Source: Symbiodinium natans
Taxonomy: Eukaryota > Sar > Dinophyceae > Suessiales > Symbiodiniaceae
Direction of reading: 5' to 3'
Assembly (NCBI GenBank): GCA_905221605.1
Contig: CAJNDS010002213.1
Coordinates: 1,009,934 to 1,073,933 of the forward strand
DNA: 64,000 nt
Of this stretch, positions 58,701-64,000 are shown piece by piece. The first letter of the stretch is position 1, and each line of letters starts with the position of its first letter. Under the pieces are notes generated by a model. The model saw only the letters and a program-made list of their open reading frames with translations, ran no database searches and was not told the DNA's origin. Both the position numbers and the translations under genes were made by a program.

Positions 58701-60571
58701 ATGGGCTTGTGGCCACTGGCATCACCTCATCAGGTCTTCAGAAGCTTCAGAGTAAATACTCGAGGATGCTAAGATCCATCTTTAAGCAACATCAGCACTA
58801 CAGCCATATTGACACGAAGACTCTGTTCGAGCAATATAAGGTTCAGACTCCTCAAGCAGTTTTGATCAGCCAGATGAAAAACTATCAAGACGCACTAGAT
58901 GCCTGTCAGAAGTACAACCCGGATCAGAACATACAGTGGTATCTGGGACTTAGAGGTAGGATTGTTGCGCTGCAACAGGAGCTTCAGAGCATGCATTTGG
59001 ACCTGACCGAGGCAGACCAGGAGGTACCGTGCTCTCTGTGCGATCGGAAATTTTCCAGCGCTAAGGGTCTTCAGCAACATACTCTGGTGAAGCATGGAGG
59101 ACAGCGTGCGAATCAGCTAGGCCCAAAATTTCAGGTCACTGTGCATAGCTGCAAAGGACTTCCGCAATGTGCGGCATGCAACAGGCAGTTGCGCACAATG
59201 CATCAACTTCGCAGACATGTGGAGTCAGGCATTTGCCCTCAGCTGCACGAGCTGAAAGAACGAGCCAAATCCTGTACAAGCTCAGAAAGCATAGCTATGA
59301 TCTATCAGTCTAGCGTGCAGGAACAACTTAAGAAGGATCCTGATCTTCTACTAAAAAAGAGACATGTCACTCAGCATCTATTAACGAACTGCAGTCTCTG
59401 TGGGCAATACATTGTTGGCCACAAAGGAGTGAAACAGCACATTCAGAAAGCTCATCCCGCTTTCTGGGCACAATCCTCGGCATCCATTCTTGCCAACATG
59501 CGAACACATAAGCGCCTCCTGCACAAAAAAGAAGAATGTAGGTATTGTCGCATTGTGGTAGATGCTCCAGTACGCCATGCAGAGCAATGTGTGGTTCTGC
59601 TTCAGACATACGCCATGAGTGCAGCTTGTGCCAAGCCTCTGGAACTGCCAGATCTCTTCAGTGCAGATCCTCCAATTAGCCAGGTGAGAGGAAGGGAGGC
59701 TTCCTCCCAGGAGGCTTCCTCCAGCAGCCGAGCTTCTTTGCTGACATGCACTGCACGCGTCTCGGGTCGTTCAACCACTGCACCTCCCACAGCTTCCATG
59801 CAAGACGCTGCCTGGCATCTAGCTTATCATAATCCGCATCAACTGTGCTATGCACACACGGTCGTTCATATCCTTATCTCTCTCTTGTCAGACGGACTGT
59901 TCCCAGATCCTTCTTTAAATTCCATCCTAACGGAAATAGGTTCCCTGAATGGCAGATCCTCTCATGCGGATGTTCGGAGGTTGCGACATCTTCGTCCGCT
60001 GCTAGCAGGATGGCGATTACGACCCAGGCAGGAGGATGCATCTCAATTTCTGTTGCATATCTCTCAGCGTATTCCAGATCTTTCATCAGATAAATGGGAG
60101 GCGCGAGTTCATATCTCAGCACCGGAGGAACGCATAAGTGTTGAGGAAAAAGGTGGCTTGATTCTGTATCTACCCGAGCCGCCGGATGGACTCTCGACTC
60201 TTCAGCAATCAGTAACACAATGGACGAACAGGGGTAGTGTGTTTGCCTTGCTTCCAGATACAAGACTCATTTGCTTACAAATTCAAAGATTTGATCAGCA
60301 AATCAAAACTTCCCGCCCACAAGCGCTGGACACAGTTCTTGAGATGCCAATGTTTCAAGATAACGGAACCTCAACAGAAGCAGTGTCCTTTAGCCTCTAT
60401 GCATTTATTATTCATATCGGCGAAGACTGGAACTCTGGACATTACAGAGCGGGATTTTGGAGAGAGAGCGTAGCGTACCTAGCTGATGATAGTGAATCGC
60501 CAAGACGCACCACGCTCCTCTCGGATCAAATATGTCGAGGTTCTTACTTGGCCTTCTATGTAAGAGTATAG
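55751..60571 (+). CDS. LINE-type polyprotein: APE endonuclease, reverse transcriptase, zinc fingers, USP-like protease
   Basis: I start at the first ATG after the TTG array; ATGs at 55,823 or 55,901 are equally possible, giving about 1,550-1,606 residues. Encoded order: an APE-type endonuclease (56,090-56,900) with WNAGS, LQES, GDFNAH, SQIDFLL and KHFPV, all catalytic positions kept. Next, a reverse transcriptase (about 57,660-58,420) with SVDLSKAFDSVN, GIKQGCKLAP and FADDF (Phe replaces the usual Tyr). Four Cys/His fingers follow (CSLC near 59,030, CAAC 59,168, CSLC 59,390, CRYC 59,537). Last is a USP-like cysteine protease (59,831-60,570) with Cys box NPHQLCYAHTVVHIL, RQEDASQFLLHI, His box SGHYRAGF, LADD and SYLAFYVRV. 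There is no intron, frameshift or stop, so it may be recently active. The first two domains define a non-LTR retrotransposon. A USP domain there is, as far as I know, unusual. Confidence 0.93.
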   Translation: MRILFLVAVASFLGCLGPKSQGPAMDQNRGFREVAPPDEAEQHAQRSQLTMNKAGKRSYQRACKVALAKGAALYKGRLLTAQALGAHEGQFASPAKAERRSFQPNRQIHHKFDMEVLTWNAGSITSRVWNEILALLATTEYKNIKIVFLQESHWQQDQVYSSGPWSVLTCGSTSRHKAGLVVLVHSSLAPLSEIRSTSIVPGHLQHVMIPWQRSRIHLLNLYQHVWDSKLSKTENRGRRKDVMTQLENRIQRVPQRDFLIVAGDFNAHAVTERPHIGPSVPHRVRFANADVKTLPSLCKSCGLTALNTWASGHRSTYANSDGTYSSQIDFLLVRLHDARRRSKEAYSDKNFPVAAYRDGSKHFPVRATLFIPPYSPTPSKPRPFDATALDASFRRKDDNWQAYSHRLTEAVVRTMQVRPSWQELDEVMVSVSAEHYPPPRKSQPVAGPIHQEYWKKVRQIQAHKRAGTEHNSECQKLVEDIKEEARTFKKQQKQRKLEKQEQLLLQAQEDKRQQSHKLAHTLRKLAPWRPVQRVNLRDQAGEPLDTEASLKTMREYSSQIFSKNSPLHSVAAVPRAAITALQVSSQIKTVPVGKAVPSTSAPVSAWKSLGPEAHEHIAGLINSEVSQSEISPYLKDPRIAWIPKPGKPATAMKNLRPIGVISVPGKVLAGAVKTRIAPALQESSQLQPQFAYIRQRGVRDAIAKACQHLDFVQQLRQVHRRDLHKSQRGARQAQLSGALTISVDLSKAFDSVNRHELLAALDRLGTDPVTKELVVQLHSETSYNMGTSGLEIQVPTSSGIKQGCKLAPALWSALTLLVMSRMEQKWGPDSKQARDILTVFADDFLLQETFSSFPELQKVLLRIEALFQSLEDVGLEVNPTKSKALLMVQGTQQSIFRKKHTMRKEKQLHIVLPSGHKIPIHHKLTYLGVQLSYGSYKDQTVDYRIAQAQGKFELLRHILCSTKALEASKKLEIWRVYVESSLLHGLVATGITSSGLQKLQSKYSRMLRSIFKQHQHYSHIDTKTLFEQYKVQTPQAVLISQMKNYQDALDACQKYNPDQNIQWYLGLRGRIVALQQELQSMHLDLTEADQEVPCSLCDRKFSSAKGLQQHTLVKHGGQRANQLGPKFQVTVHSCKGLPQCAACNRQLRTMHQLRRHVESGICPQLHELKERAKSCTSSESIAMIYQSSVQEQLKKDPDLLLKKRHVTQHLLTNCSLCGQYIVGHKGVKQHIQKAHPAFWAQSSASILANMRTHKRLLHKKEECRYCRIVVDAPVRHAEQCVVLLQTYAMSAACAKPLELPDLFSADPPISQVRGREASSQEASSSSRASLLTCTARVSGRSTTAPPTASMQDAAWHLAYHNPHQLCYAHTVVHILISLLSDGLFPDPSLNSILTEIGSLNGRSSHADVRRLRHLRPLLAGWRLRPRQEDASQFLLHISQRIPDLSSDKWEARVHISAPEERISVEEKGGLILYLPEPPDGLSTLQQSVTQWTNRGSVFALLPDTRLICLQIQRFDQQIKTSRPQALDTVLEMPMFQDNGTSTEAVSFSLYAFIIHIGEDWNSGHYRAGFWRESVAYLADDSESPRRTTLLSDQICRGSYLAFYVRV
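59695..59722. repeat. Double-hairpin element, copy 1 (inside the LINE ORF)
   Basis: Two 13-nt units GGAGGCTTCCTCC (59,695-59,707 and 59,710-59,722) separated by CA. Each folds as a 5-bp stem GGAGG/CCTCC with loop CTT. In frame it encodes REASSQEASS in the Ser-rich linker between the last zinc finger and the protease domain. Confidence 0.85.
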
Positions 60572-60587
60572 ATTCAGCTAGGTAGCC

Positions 60588-61424
60588 ATGAGGCAGGCCT
60601 TTGCACAATCGTCAGCACCCTCCAAGTCCAAGCGTGCGGATGAGCCAGATGAAGATGATTCTCCAACCAAGAAGATCAGACAGGCTGAACCGAAGAACAT
60701 GCCAAAGCAGAAAGCCAAAGGAAGGGGTCGGGGCACTGGCCGAGGCGTTTCAAATGAGAAAGTCCTACAGTCCCTAACCAGGCTGTCCATCAACCATGAG
60801 GACTCGCTGAATACACTTCAGCAGGAACTGAGCTGGGTCATGTACCTGACCACCGGTGAGCTGTCCATTCTACCGAACATCTATGCGGAGAAGTCCAAAG
60901 ACGCTTCGAAGTTGTCTACTCCATTCAGAACTCGAGCCATGAGATTGGTCTTGGAGCAGACCTTAGAAAGAGTAGAGCAGACTCAGACTAAAGAAGAAGT
61001 GCTAGTGGATGCGGAGAAAGAGGGTTGGGTGGTACGTGTGAAGGACACCGAAGCTCCAGCCTTTGTCTATCAGCAGTGGAGCAGTGAGCAAGACAAGACG
61101 GTGCATGACACTGCTCGAAAGGCAGTCCCCGCAGAGGACGTCGTTCAATTGCTCAAAACGTGCTTGGAGGAGCTCGCGCAGCACCCACAGTTGATCTCCA
61201 GGCTCATGCCCTCACGTCCGATCGCTGAGAAGATGACAGGTGGCCCAGTTCGAGTTCACATCCAGGTCCAACTCCAACATCTCAAAGGTAAGTTCCATCA
61301 AGCCCTGTCCGGACTCACGGACAATGCAGTCTGGGCAGCCATTGAAGGCTCACTAAGGCCAGGGAGCGTTCAGCGTAGTCCAGCAGCTAAGTCGCTTGCA
61401 AAGCAGGCATCCGGAAGCAGCTAG
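60588..61424 (+). CDS. Basic 278-aa protein downstream of the LINE ORF, function unknown
   Basis: Starts 16 bp after the stop of the polyprotein, on the same strand. Residues 1-55 are charged and flexible, with nuclear-localisation-like clusters (SKSKRADEPDEDD, SPTKKIRQ) and an Arg/Gly run (KGRGRGTGRG) typical of RNA-binding tails. The rest is mostly helical (SLNTLQQELSWVMYL, RAMRLVLEQTLERVEQTQTK, VVQLLKTCLEELAQHP). No known domain is recognised. The tight spacing suggests it belongs to the same element or transcription unit. It could act as a nucleic-acid-binding partner like the ORF1p of other LINEs, but this is inference. Confidence 0.7.
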   Translation: MRQAFAQSSAPSKSKRADEPDEDDSPTKKIRQAEPKNMPKQKAKGRGRGTGRGVSNEKVLQSLTRLSINHEDSLNTLQQELSWVMYLTTGELSILPNIYAEKSKDASKLSTPFRTRAMRLVLEQTLERVEQTQTKEEVLVDAEKEGWVVRVKDTEAPAFVYQQWSSEQDKTVHDTARKAVPAEDVVQLLKTCLEELAQHPQLISRLMPSRPIAEKMTGGPVRVHIQVQLQHLKGKFHQALSGLTDNAVWAAIEGSLRPGSVQRSPAAKSLAKQASGSS

Positions 61425-61608
61425 CTCATAGAGCACCTTCAGCTAGAGAAGATCCTTCCACATAGAGGCAAAAAAATTCTGCATTGCCTTCAATAAGCGC
61501 AGGATTGTCTCTCAGCTTGCCTTCCTCTCCCAGCAGCATCTGTATTTCTCCTATCACAGCAGCTTTTCTTGCTCGCGCAATCAATCCCATAGCTGGTTAG
61601 TAGAGCCA
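61425..61608. other. Short intergenic spacer
   Basis: 184 bp, slightly AT-richer than its neighbours. No telomere-like units and no clear motif. Confidence 0.5.
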
Positions 61609-62010
61609 ATGTCATACCGAGCTGAACGCATGTATGCCAGAGAGGGCTGGATCTTCACGGAGGCAGATCGAGTGGCACTTTGGGAGCTGGATACTGCGCT
61701 AAGTAAAGCCCAGAAGCTTATAGATGCTCAAGCTCACCTCATCGAGGAAATGCAACGGGATCAGGTCAGACTACATGGGCAAGTCCGGCAACTGAATGCA
61801 GAGGTGACTCAGCTCGCTCAGAGTGCACAGATCTATGGTGCTCACATCGAGCGTCTCTATCGTCTGTCCGACGCCCAAGCTCTCTCTGAACGGATGGACT
61901 ACTTGACCTGGACTCTTCATTACCAAGGCATCAGAGTCATGCTACCAGGACCATCGTCGAGCAGTGTGAGGCCAAGAGCACAACGGCGGCCTGCTCAGAA
62001 TCCGTACTAG
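61609..62010 (+). CDS. 133-aa helical protein, function unknown
   Basis: ATG to TAG with no internal break. After an N-terminal segment (MSYRAERMYAREGWIF) it forms a long heptad-like helix (ALSKAQKLIDAQAHLIEEM, VRLHGQVRQLNAEVTQLAQS), likely a coiled coil. It ends in a basic Arg/Pro tail (VRPRAQRRPAQNPY). It is on the same strand as its neighbours and free of introns and repeats. It may oligomerise or serve as a structural or nucleic-acid-binding component of the element. No family recognised. Confidence 0.6.
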   Translation: MSYRAERMYAREGWIFTEADRVALWELDTALSKAQKLIDAQAHLIEEMQRDQVRLHGQVRQLNAEVTQLAQSAQIYGAHIERLYRLSDAQALSERMDYLTWTLHYQGIRVMLPGPSSSSVRPRAQRRPAQNPY

Positions 62011-62414
62011 TACATAGCTTCCTAGATGGTCTGAATTAGAATCAGTCCTCGTGTGAGATGTCTTCAGCACCAGGGAGTCAAAAGCCTCTGCCATCACTGC
62101 ATCATAGCCCTGCCTGTATGCGCGCACCCGCATTGCATAGCTCGGGAGGCTTCCTCCGGAGGCTTCCTCCATGCTACGGTCGGCGGCCTACGTGTGTCAG
62201 AATTACAGCAAGTGCAATCACTCACCCTCTGAGTAGCAACCACTCCTTCCTTCTTAGGATCTTTCTCCCCTGTCCGGGTTCTCTTGCAGGTTGGAGGATT
62301 TGAGAATAGCTTTCTCCTCTGTAGGGACACCCACCAGCAGCTTGGATGAAGTTCGCTCATTGACCCAATGCAATGCCGAAGCTTCTCTCAAGCCAATAGG
62401 ATCAGGCCCTCAAC
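62011..62414. other. Intergenic region carrying a double hairpin
   Basis: About 400 bp. A frame at 62,058-62,303 is open (81 codons) but has no recognised motif and contains the hairpin sequence, so I do not call it. A CCTTCTTAGGATC-type pyrimidine-rich stretch lies at 62,245-62,290. Confidence 0.45.
62145..62170. repeat. Double-hairpin element, copy 2 (intergenic)
   Basis: Two abutting units GGAGGCTTCCTCC (62,145-62,157 and 62,158-62,170) with no spacer. It lies between two ORFs and is directly followed by ATG. Confidence 0.85.
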
Positions 62415-64000
62415 ATGGAACGTGATTTGACGAATGATGAGTTTGAGGCTTTAAATAGAAGGCGAGCGCAACAAGGCAAGGAACCACTGAGCTGGCGGGA
62501 CGCACAGCGCCAGGCCCGGCGTAAGCCGAACCACAACAGAGGAGGCAAGAAGGCCAAAGCAGCTCCGTCCTCACAGCCTGTCACTTTCCTGCCGAGAGCG
62601 GAGGCTTCCTCCGCGGAGGTTTCCTCCGAAAGAACTCCAGAACAAGCTGAATCCATTTCCTTTCTGGTTCCTGATTTTGATCAGAGGGCCAGTGGGCAGG
62701 CATCAGACTGGAACACCAGCACTCATGTCCAGAGCCGCTATGCATGGAACAAGCGTCACAAGGAGCGTGAACAACTGGATCCGACTAAGGATGTCATGGA
62801 GGAGGCCAAAATATTTATCCGCACATTTCTGAGAACGCGTAAAGGTCCGAGCAACTCAGATTTGACTGCAAAGTTGGGAGATCCTGTCATGCAGGAAGAC
62901 TGGGTGCGCTTCCCCCTAAGAGATGTTGTTCAGAGACGCGCCGGCACGGATGACAGAGTGGGCTATCATGGGACAAAATTGGAATCGCTCTACTCGATCC
63001 TGTATTTAGGAAAGTTGCAACCGTCCCAGGATTCCTCCCAAGGAGAACAATATTTCGAGGGCTACCCAGGAGTCTACATCCACTCCGGCAGGCATGAGCG
63101 CAAGGCGGAGTCATACGTGACGCATGTATGGTTTCCCATCTTGAAAGAAGGCAACAAATCTCTCCGAGCAGTTGCGGCCAAATTAGCAGTGTCGTTCGAC
63201 CAGGCTGCAGGATCTCTCCGTGGCTCCAAAGCAACGGATCAGTACATTCTCAGGGAAGACTACGTCCAGCTCGAGGCGCTGTTGCTTCACATCACAGACT
63301 CACTGCCTTTGGGGACCTATGTGCAGACTGGCTGGAACCCCCTTGCGGAAGCTGCCCCAATTCAACGCATAGCGAGGGAAAGACCGGAGGAGCCGAGTTC
63401 ATACAGAAATCCACCAAGATCCTCCTCCCAACCTGCCAAGGAGTCAGCTACCTTTCAAGATGATGATAACTCCACCTGGCAGGCCGCAGCTCTTCCTGGG
63501 AGAGGAAACAAGGCAATGGCCTCTGACCAAAGCGCTCTGCCGACCTCCTTGCATCAGCCCGAAGATGATAGTGATGAATCCTGGGGGATTTGGTCACCAG
63601 CTGCTGATTCCGCAGGCACAGATCCACAGGATCCATTTCATCAAGAAGTCCCACAGCATCAAGAGGGAGGCAGAAGAGAGCATGCCTGGCAGCCAGCAAC
63701 TCAGCACTCACCAAGTTTAGCAGATCTGGATGTTAATCTTGATCGGCTCTCTGGACGGGGCGCTCACGAAACCAGACGAGTGATGATAGGCAAGCTCCTC
63801 ACACAAGCTCTCAGACATGACCCAGTGAAGTATGGCATTTCGCTAGACACTGCTGGCTATGCCAATCTGAAAAGCCTTCTTAATTCCAGGCAATTCTGGC
63901 GGGCTGAAGTGACAGTTCATGAAGTACAGCGAGTACTGGAAACCTCACAGAAGGTCCGCATGGAGCAGATGATCTCAGAGGAGGACGGTGAAATCTACAT
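62415..64000 (+). CDS. PARP/ART-like plus Tpt1/KptA-like protein, 3' end beyond the window
   Basis: Open for 528 codons from ATG 62,415 to the window edge without a stop. Residues 1-80 are basic and low-complexity (RRRAQQGKEPLSWRDAQRQA) and include hairpin-encoded EASSAEVSS. Around residues 182-230, VGYHGTKLESLYSILYLGKL and PGVYIHSGRHERKAESYV match the His-Gly-Thr and Gly-x-Tyr elements of PARP/ART folds; I cannot place a catalytic Glu. A Ser/Gln/Asp-rich linker follows. From residue 460, GKLLTQALRHDPVKYGISLD, AGYANLKSLL and EVQRVLETSQKVRMEQ match the N-terminal winged-helix half of Tpt1/KptA RNA 2'-phosphotransferases. These transfer the splice-junction 2'-phosphate to NAD+. The NAD-binding half would lie past the edge. 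The function in a retroelement context is inference. Confidence 0.75.
   Translation, partial: MERDLTNDEFEALNRRRAQQGKEPLSWRDAQRQARRKPNHNRGGKKAKAAPSSQPVTFLPRAEASSAEVSSERTPEQAESISFLVPDFDQRASGQASDWNTSTHVQSRYAWNKRHKEREQLDPTKDVMEEAKIFIRTFLRTRKGPSNSDLTAKLGDPVMQEDWVRFPLRDVVQRRAGTDDRVGYHGTKLESLYSILYLGKLQPSQDSSQGEQYFEGYPGVYIHSGRHERKAESYVTHVWFPILKEGNKSLRAVAAKLAVSFDQAAGSLRGSKATDQYILREDYVQLEALLLHITDSLPLGTYVQTGWNPLAEAAPIQRIARERPEEPSSYRNPPRSSSQPAKESATFQDDDNSTWQAAALPGRGNKAMASDQSALPTSLHQPEDDSDESWGIWSPAADSAGTDPQDPFHQEVPQHQEGGRREHAWQPATQHSPSLADLDVNLDRLSGRGAHETRRVMIGKLLTQALRHDPVKYGISLDTAGYANLKSLLNSRQFWRAEVTVHEVQRVLETSQKVRMEQMISEEDGEIY
62600..62627. repeat. Double-hairpin element, copy 3 (inside the PARP/KptA-like ORF)
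   Basis: GGAGGCTTCCTCC at 62,600-62,612 and GGAGGTTTCCTCC at 62,615-62,627, separated by GC. The loop changes to TTT in the second unit while both stems stay intact. Encodes AEASSAEVSSE in frame. Confidence 0.85.

Noticed and set aside
60578-60592. Relict dinoflagellate spliced-leader sequence (GGTAGCCATG)
   Set aside because: Only about eight bases match the spliced leader; too short to support.
62058-62303. 81-codon ORF between the helical protein and the PARP/KptA-like ORF
   Set aside because: No motif, and it includes the double-hairpin repeat; likely intergenic.

Overview
The window looks like the physical end of a nuclear chromosome from a dinoflagellate (an alveolate with plant-type telomeres). 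It opens on a pure CCCTAAA telomere tract. Degenerate CCCTAAA/TTTAGGG repeats then pervade the first 55 kb. Genes there are broken into very short exons. Many of the introns I could reconstruct start with GC (one with GA) instead of GT, and most exons begin with G after the AG acceptor. From established knowledge, these splice features are a dinoflagellate hallmark. The species cannot be named from the sequence. There is one 100-N assembly gap at 6401-6500.

Region by region. 1-9.3 kb: telomere, degenerate telomere-like repeats, AT-rich blocks around GC-rich minisatellites, and a 1.7-kb repeat built on GGGCCA arrays. 9.3-20.2 kb: exon-like open islands between telomere-like repeats; I do not recognise the proteins. 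21.5-25.1 kb: an AT-rich block, a long GT microsatellite and an array of about eleven strong hairpins, the last two bounded by inverted ends. 26-39 kb: more telomere-like arrays, an inverted second copy of the GGGCCA-type repeat, MITE-like elements, and two large minisatellites (about 20-bp units at 34-35 kb and about 51-bp units at 36.4-38.8 kb).

39.5-55.1 kb holds two genes that do not show up as long ORFs. The first is an RNase II/DIS3-family (RNB domain) exoribonuclease in at least eleven exons of about 36-73 bp. The second is a small secreted Cys-rich protein in seven exons (43,373-47,112) that reads open from signal peptide to stop. It lies inside one 5.5-kb intron of the RNB gene, on the same strand. 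Introns of both genes carry telomere-like arrays, and the RNB introns also carry MITE-like hairpins.

55.2-64 kb changes character completely. After a (TTG)n array of about 500 bp, telomere-like repeats stop and intron-free ORFs follow on one strand. They are: a LINE-type polyprotein (APE endonuclease, reverse transcriptase, four zinc knuckles/fingers) with a C-terminal ubiquitin-specific-protease-like domain; a basic 278-aa protein; a 133-aa helical protein; and a protein running off the window with a PARP/ART-like domain followed by the start of a Tpt1/KptA RNA 2'-phosphotransferase-like domain. Three paired-hairpin elements (two 13-nt GGAGG-CTT-CCTCC units each) sit in this block, two of them inside coding frames. 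This block is the best candidate for an undescribed system: a retroelement-associated cassette combining reverse transcription, deubiquitination-like and ADP-ribose/RNA-repair-like activities. All functional statements are inferred from motifs by eye; no database search was possible.
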